A stretch of DNA of 39,458 bases. Origin: Chrysomallon squamiferum (lineage: Eukaryota; Mollusca; Gastropoda; Neomphalida; Peltospiridae). The stretch's first letter is position 1, and each line of letters starts with the position of its first letter. A program made the translations under genes and the position numbers. Location of the stretch: positions 31,667,447 through 31,706,904 of the forward strand of contig CM022679.1 in the NCBI GenBank assembly GCA_012295275.1, written 5' to 3'. Below are positions 9,401 to 23,820 of this stretch, piece after piece. The notes under the pieces were generated by a model. That model was given only the letters and a program-made list of their open reading frames with translations, was not told the DNA's origin and ran no database searches.

Positions 9401-12400
9401 CTTTCTTGCTTACTTAGGTGATTACAGACGTACTTACTTACATTCAATCTTACTTAGGTAATTACTTACGTAGCTGCCAGCTTACTTCCTTACTTAGGTA
9501 ATTATTTACTTACTTACTTACTTTCTTTCTTACTTAGGTAATTGTTTACGTACTTATTTACTTTCCCTCTTTCTTAGGTAATTAGTAATGTAGTTATTTA
9601 CATTCTTACTTGCTGAGGTAACTATTGATGTACTTCGTTGCTTTCTTTGTTAGGTGATTATACACACAATTACTGATGTTATATCTTACTTACATACTTA
9701 TTTAAGTAATTAGTAGAGTACTTGCTTACTTAGGTAATTATATACCTACTGACTTAAATTCTTTGTTACTTAGGGAATTATTTAGTATTTACATACTTTC
9801 TTTCTTTCTTAGGTAATTGCTAATGTGCTTACTTACATTCTTACTTGCATAGGCAATGTTTTACATACTGACTGGCCTTCTTGCTTACTTAGGTAACCAT
9901 TTTCGAAGTTATCATGTTTCTTGCTTAGTTAGCAAAGTACTTATGTACTTACTTGCTTTCATGCTTACTTAGGTAATGATTTACGAAATTACCAGGTTCT
10001 TTGCTTAGTTAGCTAATTACTTATGTACTTACTTGCTTTCTTTCTTAGTTAGATAATTGTTAACGTACATAATTACATTCTCACTTTCTAACGTAATTAT
10101 TGTCGTTCTTACTTCCTTTCTTGCTTACTTAGGTAATTATATACCTACTGACTTAAATTCTTTGTGACTTAGGGAATTATTTAGTATTTACATACTTTCT
10201 TTGTTTTGTTAGGAAATTGCTAATGTGCTTACTTACATTCTTACTTGCATAGGCAATGTTTTACATACTGACTGGCCTTCTTGCTTACTTAGGTAACTAT
10301 TTACGAAGTTATCATCTTTCTTGCTTAGTTAGCAAAGTACTTATGTACTTACTTGCTTTCATGCTTACTTAGTTAACGATTTACGAAATTACCAGGTTCT
10401 TTGCTTAGCTAATTACTTATGTACTTACTTGCTTTCTTTCTTAGTTAGATAATTTTTAACGTACATAATTACATTCTCACTTTCTAACGTAATTATTGTC
10501 GTTCTTACTTCCTTTCTTGCTTACTTAGGTAATTACAGACGTACTTACTTACATTCTATCTTACTTACGTAATTATTTACGTACCTGCCAGCTTACTTCC
10601 TTACTTAGGTAATTATTTAAGAAGTTACTTACTTTCTTTCTTACTTACTTAGGTAATTATTTACGTACTTATTTACTTTCTCTCTTTCTTAGGTAATTAC
10701 TAATGTACTTCCTTACGTTCTTAGTTGGTTAGGTAATTATTTACGTACTTACTTCGTTTCTTGCTTACTTAGGTAATTATACACATATTTACTTATATTC
10801 TTTCCTTTTTAAGTAGTTATTTACGTATCTACTAGCTTACTTGCTTACTTAGGTAATTATTTACGTACTTACTTACTTTCTTTCTTACTTAGGTAATTAT
10901 TTACGTACTTATTTACTTCCCCTCTTTCTTAGGTAATTAGTAATGTAGTTATTTACATTCTTAATTGCTGAGGTAACTATTGATGTACTTCGTTGCTTTC
11001 TTTCTTAGTTAGGTGATTATACACATAATTACTGATATTATATCTTACTTACATACTTATTTTAGTAATTAGTAGAGTACTTGATTAGTTATGTAATTAT
11101 ATACCTACTGACTTAAATTCTTTGTTACTTAGGGAATTATTTAGTATTTACATACTTTCTTTCTTTTGTTAGGTAATTGCTAATGTGCTTACTTACATTC
11201 TTACTTGCATAGGCAATGTTTTACATACTGACTGGCCTTCTTGCTTACTTAGGTAACCATTTACGAAGTTATCATGTTTCTTGCTTAGTTAGCAAAGTAC
11301 TTATGTACTTACTTGCTTTCATGCTTACTTAGGTAATGATTTACGAAATTACCAGGTTCGTTGCTTAGTTAGCTAATTACTTATGTACTTACTTGCTTTC
11401 TTTCTTAGTTAGATAATTGTTAACGTACATAATTACATTCTCACTTTCTAACGTAATTATTGTCGTTCTTACTTCCTTTCTTCCTTACTTAGGTGATTAC
11501 AGACGTACTTACTTACATTCAATCTTACTTAGGTAATTACTTACGTAGCTTCCAGCTTACTTCCTTACTTAGGTAATTATTTACGTACTTACTTACTTTC
11601 TTTCTTACTTAGGTAATTGTTTACGTACTTATTTACTTTCCCTCTTTCTTAGGTAATTAGTAATGTAGTTATTTACATTCTTACTTGCTGAGGTAACTAT
11701 TGATGTACTTCGTTGCTTTCTTTCTTAGTTAGGTGATTATACACATAATTACTGATATTATATCTTACTTACATACTTATTTTAGTAATTAGTAGAGTAC
11801 TTGATTAGTTATGTAATTATATACCTACTGACTTACTTTCTTTCTTAGTTAGGGAATTATTTAGTATTTACATACTTTCTTTCTTTCTTAGGTAATTGCT
11901 AATGTGCTTACTTACATTCTTACTTGCATAGGCAATGTTTTACATACTGACAGGCCTTCTTCCTTACTTAGGTAACCATTTACGAAGTTATCATCTTTCT
12001 TGCTTAGTTAGCAAAGTACTTATGTACTTACTTGCTTTCATGCTTACTTAGTTAATGATTTACGAAATTACCAGGTTCTTTGCTTAGTTAGCTAATTACT
12101 TATGTACTTACTTGCTTTCTTTCTTAGTTAGATAATTTTTAACGTACATAATTACATTCTCACTTTCTAACGTAATTATTGTCGTTCTTACTTCCTTTCT
12201 TGCTTACTTAGGTAATTACAGACGTACTTACTTACATTCTATCTTACTTACGTAATTATTTACGTACCTGCCAGCTTACTTCCTTACTTAGGTAATTATT
12301 TAAGAAGTTACTTACTTTCTTTCTTACTTAGGTAATTATTTACGTACTTATTTACTTTCTTTCTTTCTTAGGTAATTACTGATGTACATCCTTACGTTCT

Positions 12401-13100
12401 TAGTTGCTTAGGTAATTATTTACGTACTTACTTCGTTTCTTGCTTACTTAGGTAATTATACACATATTTACTTATATTCTTTCCTTTTTAAGTAGTTATT
12501 TACGTATCTACTAGCTTACTTGCTTACTTAGGTAATTATTTACGTACTTACTTACTTTCTTTCTTACTTAGGTAATTATTTACGTACTTATTTACTTCCC
12601 GTCTTTCTTAGGTAATTAGTAATGTAGTTATTTACATTCTTAATTGCTGAGGTAACTATTGATGTACTTCGTTGCTTTCTTTCTTAGTTATGTGATTATA
12701 CACATAATTACTGATATTATATCTTACTTACATACTTATTTTAGTAATTAGTAGAGTACTTGATTAGTTATGTAATTATATACCTACTGACTTACTTTCT
12801 TTCTTAGTTAGGGAATTATTTAGTATTTACATACTTTCTTTCTTTCTTAGGTAATTGCTAATGTGCTTACTTACATTCTTACTTGCATAGGCAATGTTTT
12901 ACATACTGACTGGCCTTCTTGCTTACTTAGGTAACCATTTACGAAGTTATCATGTTTCTTGCTTAGTTAGCAAAGTACTTATGTACTTACTTGCTTTCAT
13001 GCTTACTTAGGTAATGATTTACGAAATTACCAGGTTCTTTGCTTAGTTAGCTAGTTACTTATGTACTTACTTGGTTTCTTTCTTAGTTAGATAATTGTTA
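6440..13100. repeat. Long duplication, left copy (partner about 29490-36150)
   Basis: Marker positions from 7032 to 12891 are matched by 30078 to 35937 at a nearly constant offset of 23,043-23,047 bp, including the unusual 400-bp spacings. Rare variants are shared in the same order: GTACTCACTTCG (6568/29611), CATACATTCTTTC (6972/30019), CAGACATACTT (7319/30366), TTACTCCCTTTC (8004/31051), GTTACGAAATTG (8102/31149), TTCCTGTCTTGC (8403/31450), ACCATTTTCGAAG (9896/32941) and CTTCCAGCTTAC (11549/34592). Confidence 0.9.
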
Positions 13101-16100
13101 ACGTACATAATTACATTCTCACTTTCTAACGTAATTATTGTCGTTCTTACTTCCTTTCTTCCTTACTTAGGTGATTACAGACGTACTTACTTACATTCAA
13201 TCTTACTTAGGTAATTACTTACGTAGCTGCCAGCTTACTTCCTTACTTAGGTAATTATTTACGTACTTACTTACTTTCTTTCTTACTTAGGTAATTGTTT
13301 ACGTACTTATTTACTTTCCCTCTTTCTTAGGTAATTAGTAATGTAGTTATTTACATTCTTACTTGCTGAGGTAACTATTGATGTACTTCGTTGCTTTCTT
13401 TCTTAGGTGATTATACACACAATTACTGATGTTATATCTTACTTACATACTTATTTAAGTAATTAGTAGAGTACTTGCTTACTTAGGTAATTATATACCT
13501 ACTGACTTAAATTCTTTGTTACTTAGGGAATTATTTAGTATTTACATACTTTCTTTCTTTCTTAGGTAATTGCTAATGTGCTTACTTACATTCTTATAGG
13601 CAATGTTTTACATACTGACTGGCCTTCTTGCTTACTTAGGTAACCATTTACGAAGTTATCATCTTTCTTGCTTAGTTAGCAAAGTACTTATGTACTTACT
13701 TGCTTTCATGCTTACTTAGTTAATGATTTACGAAATTACCAGGTTCTTTGCTTAGTTAGCTAATTACTTATGTACTTACTTGCTTTCTTTTAGCTTAGAT
13801 AATTGTTAACGTACATAATTACATTCTCACTTTCTAACGTAATTATTGTCGTTCTTACTTCCTTTCTTGCTTACTTAGGTAATTACAGACGTACTTACTT
13901 ACATTCTATCTTACTTAGGTAATTATTTACGTACCTGCCAGCTTACTTCCTTACTTAGGTAATTATTTAAGAAGTTACTTACTTTCTTTCTTACTTAGGT
14001 AATTATTTACGTACTTATTTACTTTCTTTCTTTCTTAGGTAATTACTGATGTACATCCTTACGTTCTTAGTTGCTTAGGTAATTATTTACGTACTTAATT
14101 ACATTATCACTTACGTTTCTTGTTTCTTGCTTACTTAGGTAATTATACACATATTTACTTATATTCTTTCCTTTTTAAGTAGTTATTTACGTATCTACTA
14201 GCTTACTTGCTTACTTAGGTAATTATTTACGTACTTACTTACTTTCTTTCTTACTTAGGTAATTATTTACGTACTTATTTACTTCCCGTCTTTCTTAGGT
14301 AATTAGTAATGTAGTTATTTACATTCTTAATTGCTGAGGTAACTATTGATGTACTTCGTTGCTTTCTTTCTTAGTTAGGTGATTATACACATAATTACTG
14401 ATATTATATCTTACTTACATACTTATTTTAGTAATTAGTAGAGTACTTGATTAGTTATGTAATTATATACCTACTGACTTACTTTCTTTCTTAGTTAGGG
14501 AATTATTTAGTATTTACATACTTTCTTTCTTTCTTAGGTAATTGCTAATGTGCTTACTTACATTCTTACTTGCATAGGCAATGTTTTACATACTGACAGG
14601 CCTTCTTCCTTACTTAGGTAACCATTTACTAAGTTATCATGTTTCTTGCTTAGTTAGCAAAGTACTTATGTACTTACTTGCTTTCATGCTTTCTTAGGTA
14701 ATGATTTACGAAATTACCAGGTTCTTTGCTTAGTTAGCTAATTACTTATGTACTTACTTGCTTTCTTTCTTAGTTAGATAATTGTTAACGTACATAATTA
14801 CATTCTCACTTTCTAACGTAATTATTGTCGTTCTTACTTCCTTTCTTCCTTACTTAGGTGATTACAGACGTACTTACTTACATTCAATCTTACTTAGGTA
14901 ATTACTTACGTAGCTGCCAGCTTACTTCCTTACTTAGGTAATTATTTACGTACTTACTTACTTTCTTTCTTACTTAGGTAATTGTTTACGTACTTATTTA
15001 CTTTCCCTCTTTCTTAGGTAATTAGTAATGTAGTTATTTACATTCTTACTTGCTGAGGTAACTATTGATGTACTTCGTTGCTTTCTTTCTTAGGTGATTA
15101 TACACACAATTACTGATATTATATCTTACATACTTATTTAAGTAATTAGTAGAGTACTTGCTTACTTAGGTAATTATATACCTACTGACTTAAATTCTTT
15201 TTCTTACTTAGGGAATTATTTAGTATTTACATACTTTCTTTCTTTCTTAGGTAATTGCTAATGTGCTTACTTACATTCTTACTTGCATAGGCAATGTTTT
15301 ACATACTGACTGGCCTTCTTGCTTACTTAGGTAACTATTTACGAAGTTATCATCTTTCTTGCTTAGTTAGCAAAGTACTTATGTACTTACTTGCTTTCAT
15401 GCTTACTTAGTTAATGATTTACAGAAATTACCAGGTTCTTTGCTTAGTTAGCTAATTACTTATGTACTTACTTGCTTTCTTTCTTAGTTAGATAATTTTT
15501 TAACGTACATAATTACATTCTCACTTTCTAACGTAATTATTGTCGTTCTTACTTCCTTTCTTGCTTACTTAGGTAATTACAGACGTACTTACTTACATTC
15601 TATCTTACTTAGGTAATTATTTACGTACCTGCCAGCTTACTTCCTTACTTAGGTAATTATTTAAGAAGTTACTTACTTTCTTTTTCTTACTTAGGTAATT
15701 ATTTACGTACTTATTTACTTTCTTTCTTTCTTAGGTAATTACTAATGTACATCCTTACGTTCTTAGTTGCGCTTAGGTAATTATTTACGGACTTAATTAC
15801 ATTATCACTTACTTAGGTAATTAAGGACGTTTCTTTCGTTTCTTGCTTACTTAGGTAATTATACACATATTTACTTATATTCTTTCCTTTTTAAGTAGTT
15901 ATTTACGTATCTACTAGCTTACTTGCTTACTTAGGTAATTATTTACGTACTTACTTACTTTCTTTCTTTCTTACTTAGGTAATTATTTACGTACTTATTT
16001 ACTTCCCCTCTTTCTTAGGTAATTAGTAATGTAGTTATTTACATTCTTAATTGCTGAGGTAACTATTGATGTACTTCGTTGCTTTCTTTCTTAGTTAGGT

Positions 16101-16289
16101 GATTATACACATAATTACTGATATTATATCTTACTTACATACTTATTTTAGTAATTAGTAGAGTACTTGATTAGTTATGTAATTATATACCTACTGACTT
16201 TCTTTTTTACTTAGTTAGGGAATTATTTAGTATTTACATACTTTCTTTCTTTCTTAGGTAATTGCTAATGTGCTTACTTACATTCTTAC

Positions 16290-19200
16290 TTGCATAGGCA
16301 ATGTTTTACATACTGACTGGCCTTCTTCTTTACTTACTTAGGTAACCATTTACTAAGTTATCATGTTTCTTTCTTAGTTAGCAAAGTACTTATGTACTTA
16401 CTTGCTTTCATGCTTTCTTAGGTAATGATTTACGAAATTACCAGGATCTTTGCTTAGTTAGCTAATTACTTATGTATTTACTTGCTTTCTTTCTTAGTTA
16501 GATAATTGTTAACGTACATAATTACATTCTCACTTTCTAACGTAATTATTGTCGTTCTTACTTCCTTTCTTGCTTACTTAGGTAATTAGAGACGTACTTA
16601 CTTACATTCAATCTTACTTAGGTAATTACTTACGTAGCTGCCAGCTTACTTCCTTACTTAGGTAATTATTTACGTACTTACTTACTTTCTTTCTTACTTA
16701 GGTAATTGTTTACGTACTTATTTACTTTCCCTCTTTCTTAGGTAATTAGTAATGTAGTTATTTACATTCTTACTTGCTGAGGTAACTATTGATGTACTTC
16801 GTTGCTTTCTTTCTTACGTGATTATACACACAATTACTGATGTTATATCTTAGTTACATACTTATTTAAGTAATTAGTAGAGTACTTGCTTATTTAGGTA
16901 ATTATATACCTACTGACTTAAATTCTTTGTTACTTAGGGAATTATTTAGTATTTACATACTTTCTTTCTTTCTTAGGTAATTGCTAATGTGCTTACTTAC
17001 ATTCTTACTTGCATAGGCAATGTTTTACATACTGACTGGCCTTCTTGCTTACTTAGGTAACCATTTACGAAGTTATCATGTTTCTTGCTTAGTTAGCAAA
17101 GTACTTATGTACTTACTTGCTTTCATGCTTACTTAGGTAATGATTTACGAAATTACCAGGTTCTTTGCTTAGTTAGCTAATTACTTATGTACTTACTTGG
17201 TTTCTTTCTTAGTTAGATAATTTTTAACGTACATAATTACATTCTCACTTTCTAACGTAATTATTGTCGTCGTTCTTACTTCCTTTCTTGCTTACTTAGG
17301 TAATTACAGACGAACTTACTTACATTCTATCTTACTTACGTAATTATTTACGTACCTGCCAGCTTACTTCCTTACTTAGGTAATTATTTAAGAAGTTACT
17401 TACTTTCTTTCTTACTTAGGTAATTATTTACGTACTTATTTACTTTCTTTCTTTCTTACATAATTACTAATGTACTTCCTTACGTTCTTAGTTGCTTAGG
17501 TAATTATTTACGGACTTAATTACATTATCACTTACTTAGGTAATTAAGGACGTTTACTTCGTTTCTTGCTTACTTAGGTAATTATACACATATTTACTTA
17601 TATTCTTTCCTTTTTAAGTAGTTATTTACGTATCTACTAGCTTACTTGCTTACTTAGGTAATTATTTACGTACTTTACTTCTTTTTTCTTTCTTAGGTTA
17701 GGTAATTATTTACGTACTTATTTACTTCCCCTCTTTCTTAGGTAATTAGTAATGTAGTTATTTACATTCATTCTTAATTGCTGAGGTAACTATTGATGTA
17801 CTTCGTTGCTTTCTTTCTTAGTTATGTGATTATACACATAATTACTGATATTATATCTTACTTACATACTTATTTTAGTAATTAGTAGAGTACTTGATTA
17901 GTTATGTAATTATATACCTACTGACTTTCTTTCTTAGTTAGGGAATTATTTAGTATTTACATACTTTCTTTCTTTCTTAGGTAATTGCTAATGTGCTTAC
18001 TTACATTCTTACTTGCATAGGCAATGTTTTACATACTGACTGGCCTTCTTGCTTACTTAGGTAACCATTTACGAAGTTATCATGTTTCTTGCTTAGTTAG
18101 CAAAGTACTTATGTACTTACTTGCTTTCATGCTTACTTAGGTAATGATTTACGAAATTACCAGGATCTTTGCTTAGTTAGCTAATTACTTATGTATTTAC
18201 TTGCTTTCTTTCTTAGTTACATAATTGTTAACGTACATAATTACATTCTCACTTTCTAACGTAATTATTGTCGTTCTTACTTCCTTTCTTGCTTACTTAG
18301 GTAATTACAGACGTACTTACTTACATTCAATCCTACTTAGGTAATTACTTACGTAGCTGCCAGCTTACTTCCTTACTTAGGTAATTATTTACGTACTTAC
18401 TTACTTTATTTCTTACTTAGGTAATTGTTTACGTACTTATTTACTTTCCCTCTTTCTTAGGTAATTAGTAATGTAGTTATTTACATTGTTACTTGCTGAG
18501 GTAACTATTGATGTACTTCGTTGCTTTCTTTCTTAGGTGATTATACACACAATTACTGATGTTATATCTTAGTTACATACTTATTTAAGTAATTAGTAGA
18601 GTACTTGCTTATTTAGGTAATTATATACCTACTGACTTAAATTCTTTGTTACTTAGGGAATTATTTAGTATTTACATACTTTCTTTCTTTCTTAGGTAAT
18701 TGCTAATGTGCTTACTTACATTCTTACTTGCATAGGCAATGTTTTACATACTGACTGGCCTTCTTGCTTACTTAGGTAACTATTTACGAAGTTATCATCT
18801 TTCTTGCTTAGTTAGCAAAGTACTTATGTACTTACTTGCTTTCATGCTTACTTAGTTAATGATTTACGAAATTAACAGGTTCTTTGCTTAGTTAGCTAAT
18901 TACTTATGTACTTACTTGGTTTCTTTCTTAGTTAGATAATTTTTAACGTACATAATTACATTCTCACTTTCTAACGTAATTATTGTCGTTCTTACTTCCT
19001 TTCTTGCTTACTTAGGTAATTACAGACGAACTTACTTACATTCTATCTTACTTACGTAATTATTTACGTACCTGCCAGCTTACTTCCTTACTTAGGTAAT
19101 TATTTAAGAAGTTACTTACTTTCTTTCTTACTTAGGTAATTATTTACGTACTTATTTACTTTCTTTCTTTCTTAGGTAATTACTAATGTACTTCCTTACG

Positions 19201-21450
19201 TTCTTAGTTGCTTAGGTAATTATTTACGGACTTAATTACATTATCACTTACTTAGGTAATTAAGGACGTACTTACTTCGTTTCTTGCTTACTTAGGTAAT
19301 TATACACATATTTACTTATATTCTTTCCTTTTTAAGTAGTTATTTACGTATCTACTAGCTTACTTGCTTACTTAGGTAATTATTTACGTACTTACTTACT
19401 TTCTTTCTTACTTAGGTAATTATTTACGTACTTATTTACTTCCCCTCTTTCTTAGGTAATTAGTAATGTAGTTATTTACATTCTTAATTGCTGAGGTAAC
19501 TATTGATGTACTTCGTTGCTTTCTTTCTTAGTTAGGTGATTATACACATAATTACTGATATTATATCTTACTTACATACTTATTTTAGTAATTAGTAGAG
19601 TACTTGATTAGTTATGTAATTATATACCTACTTTCTTTCTTTCTTTCTTAGTTAGGGAATTATTTAGTATTTACATACTTTCTTTCTTTCTTAGGTAATT
19701 GCTAATGTGCTTACTTACATTCTTACTTGCATAGGCAATGTTTTTATACTGACTGGCCTTCTTGCTTACTTAGGTAACCATTTACGAAGTTATCATGTTT
19801 CTTGCTTAGTTAGCAAAGTACTTATGTACTTACTTGCTTTCATGCTTACTTAGGTAATGATTTACGAAATTACCAGGATCTTTGCTTAGTTAGCTAATTA
19901 CTTATGTATTTACTTGCTTTCTTTCTTAGTTACATAATTGTTAACGTACATAATTACATTCTCACTTTCTAACGTAATTATTGTCGTTCTTACTTCCTTT
20001 CTTGCTTACTTAGGTAATTACAGACGTACTTACTTACATTCAATCCTACTTAGGTAATTACTTACGTAGCTGCCAGCTTACTTCCTTACTTAGGTAATTA
20101 TTTACGTACTTACTTACTTTATTTCTTACTTAGGTAATTGTTTACGTACTTATTTACTTTCCCTCTTTCTTAGGTAATTAGTAATGTAGTTATTTACATT
20201 GTTACTTGCTGAGGTAACTATTGATGTACTTCGTTGCTTTCTTTCTTAGGTGATTATACACACAATTACTGATGTTATATCTTAGTTACATACTTATTTA
20301 AGTAATTAGTAGAGTACTTGCTTATTTAGGTAATTATATACCTACTGACTTAAATTCTTTGTTACTTAGGGAATTATTTAGTATTTACATACTTTCTTTC
20401 TTTCTTAGGTAATTGCTAATGTGCTTACTTACATTCTTACTTGCATAGGCAATGTTTTACATACTGACTGGCCTTCTTGCTTACTTAGGTAACTATTTAC
20501 GAAGTTATCATCTTTCTTGCTTAGTTAGCAAAGTACTTATGTACTTACTTGCTTTCATGCTTACTTAGTTAATGATTTACGAAATTAACAGGTTCTTTGC
20601 TTAGTTAGCTAATTACTTATGTACTTACTTGGTTTCTTTCTTAGTTAGATAATTTTTAACGTACATAATTACATTCTCACTTTCTAACGTAATTATTGTC
20701 GTTCTTACTTCCTTTCTTGCTTACTTAGGTAATTACAGACGTACTTACTTACATTCTATCTTACTTACGTAATTATTTACGTACCTGCCAGCTTACTTCC
20801 TTACTTAGGTAATTATTTAAGAAGTTACTTACTTTCTTTCTTACTTAGGTAATTATTTACGTACTTATTTACTTTCTTTCTTTCTTAGGTAATTACTAAT
20901 GTACTTCCTTACGTTCTTAGTTGCTTAGGTAATTATTTACGGACTTAATTACATTATCACTTACTTAGGTAATTAAGGACGTACTTACTTCGTTTCTTGC
21001 TTACTTAGGTAATTATACACATATTTACTTATATTCTTTCCTTTTTAAGTAGTTATTTACGTATCTACTAGCTTACTTGCTTACTTAGGTAATTATTTAC
21101 GTACTTACTTACTTTCTTTCTTACTTAGGTAATTATTTACGTACTTATTTACTTCCCCTCTTTCTTAGGTAATTAGTAATGTAGTTATTTACATTCTTAA
21201 TTGCTGAGGTAACTATTGATGTACTTCGTTGCTTTCTTTCTTAGTTAGGTGATTATACACATAATTACTGATATTATATCTTACTTACATACTTATTTTA
21301 GTAATTAGTAGAGTACTTGATTAGTTATGTAATTATATACCTACTGACTTACTTTCTTTCTTAGTTAGGGAATTATTTAGTATTTACATACTTTCTTTCT
21401 TTCTTAGGTAATTGCTAATGTGCTTACTTACATTCTTACTTGCATAGGCA
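16290..21450. repeat. Most regular block: three ~1.71-kb HOR copies in tandem
   Basis: Marker pairs 17017, 18736 and 20449, and 18021, 19735 and 21448, are 1,713-1,719 bp apart. Neighbouring copies share private variants: CAGGATCTTTGC (16443, 18173, 19875), GTTACATAATTG (18216, 19929), ACATTGTTACTTG (18483, 20197), TTACTTTATTTC (18402, 20115), AATTAACAGG (18870, 20583) and GACGAACTTAC (17309, 19027). Sharing between adjacent copies but not distant ones points to recent local amplification. Confidence 0.88.
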
Positions 21451-22499
21451 ATGTTTTACATACTGACTGGCCTTCTTGCTTACTTAGGTAACCATTTACT
21501 AAGTTATCATGTTTCTTTCTTAGTTAGCAAAGTACTTATGTACTTACTTGCTTTCATGCTTACTTAGGTAATGATTTACGAAATTACCAGGTTCTTTGCT
21601 TAGTTAGCTAATTACTTATGTACTTACTTGCTTTCTTTCTTAGTTAGATAATTGTTAACGTACATAATTACATTCTCACTTTCTAACGTAATTATTGTCG
21701 TTCTTACTTCCTTTCTTCTTACTTACTTAGGTAATTACAGACGTACTTACTTACATTCTATCTTACTTAGGTAATTACTTACGTAGCTGCCAGCTTACTT
21801 CCTTACTTAGGTAATTATTTACGTACTTACTTACTTTCTTTCTTACTTAGGTAATTGTTTACGTACTTATTTACTTTCCCTCTTTCTTAGGTAATTAGTA
21901 ATGTAGTTATTTACATTCTTACTTGCTGAGGTAACTATTGATGTACTTCGTTGCTTTCTTTCTTAGGTGATTATACACACAATTACTGATGTTATATCTT
22001 ACTTACATACTTATTTAAGTAATTAGTAGAGTACTTGCTTACTTAGGTAATTATATACCTACTGACTTAAATTCTTTGTTACTTAGGGAATTATTTAGTA
22101 TTTACATACTTTCTTTCTTTCTTAGGTAATTGCTAATGTGCTTACTTACATTCTTACTTGCATAGGCAATGTTTTACATACTGACTGGCCTTCTTGCTTA
22201 CTTAGGTAACTATTTACGAAGTTATCATCTTTCTTGCTTAGTTAGCAAAGTACTTATGTACTTACTTGCTTTCATGCTTACTTAGTTAATGATTTACGAA
22301 ATTACCAGGTTCTTTGCTTAGTTAGCTAATTACTTATGTACTTACTTGCTTTCTTTCTTAGTTAGATAATTGTTAACGTACATAATTACATTCTCACTTT
22401 CTAACGTAATTATTGTCGTTCTTACTTCCTTTCTTGCTTACTTAGGTAATTACAGACGTACTTACTTACATTCTATCTTACTTACGTAATTATTTACGT

Positions 22500-23820
22500 A
22501 CCTGCCAGCTTACTTCCTTACTTAGGTAATTATTTAAGAAGTTACTTACTTTCTTTCTTTCTTAGTTAATTATTTACGTACTTATTTACTTTCTTTCTTT
22601 CTTAGGTAATTACTAATGTACTTCCTTACGTTCTTAGTTGCTTAGGTAATTATTTACGTACTTAATTACATTATCACTTACTTAGGTAATTAAGTACGTA
22701 CTTACTTCGTTTGTTGCTTACTTAGGTAATTATACACACATTTACTTATATTCTTTCCTTTTTAAGTAGTTATTTACGTATCTACTAGCTTACCTGCTTA
22801 CTTAGGTAATTATTTACGAAGTTATCATGTTTCTTGCTTAGTTAGCAAAGTACTTATGTACTTACTTGCTTTCATGCTTACTTAGGTAATGATTTACGAA
22901 ATTACCAGGTTCTTTGCTTAGTTAGCTAATTACTTATGCACTTACTTGGTTTCTTTCTTAGTTAGATAATTGTTAACGTACATAATTACATTCTCACTTT
23001 CTAACGTAATTATTGTCGTTCTTACTTCCTTTCTTGCTTACTTAGGTAATTATACACATATTTACTTATATTCTTTCCTTTTTAAGTAGTTATTTACGTA
23101 TCTACTAGCTTACTTGCTTACTTAGGTAATTATTTACGTACTTATTTACTTTCCCTCTTTCTTAGGTAATTGGTAATGTAGTTATTTACATTCTTACTTG
23201 CTGAGGTAACTATTGATGTACTTCGTTGCTTTCTTTCTTAGTTAGGTGAGTATACACATAATTACTGATATTATATCTTACTTACATACTTATTTTAGTA
23301 ATTAGTAGAGTACTTGATTAGTTATGTAATTATATACCTACTGACTTACTTTCTTTCTTAGTTAGGGAATTATTTAGTATTTACATACTTTCTTTCTTTC
23401 TTGGGTAATTGCTAATGTGCTTACTTACATTCTTACTTGCATAGGCAATGTTTTACATACTGACTGGCCTTCTTGATTACTTAGGTAACCATTTACGAAG
23501 TTATCATCTTTCTTGCTTAGTTAGCAAAGTACTTATGTACTTACTTGCTTTCATGCTTACTTAGTTAATGATTTACGAAATTACCAGGTTCTTTGCTTAG
23601 TTAGCTAATTACTTATGTACTTACTTGCTTTCTTTCTTAGTTAGATAATTGTTAACGTACATAATTACATTCTCACTTTCTAACGTAATTATTGTCGTTC
23701 TTACTTCCTTTCTTGCTTACTTAGGTAATTACAGACGTACTTACTTACATTCTATCTTACTTAGGTAATTATTTACGTACCTGCCAGCTTACTTCCTTAC
23801 TTAGGTAATTATTTACGTAC
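22500..23820. repeat. Duplicated segment, left copy (partner about 28290-29450)
   Basis: Shared rare variants in order are CTTAGTTAATTATTTACG (22562/28355), AATTAAGTACGTAC (22688/28481), GCTTACCTGCTTAC (22791/28582), TTAGGTGAGTATACAC (23242/28875), TTGGGTAATTGC (23401/29034) and CTTCTTGATTAC (23470/29103). The offset is 5,793 bp before, and 5,633 bp after, a 160-bp difference located between about 22865 and 23030. Confidence 0.87.
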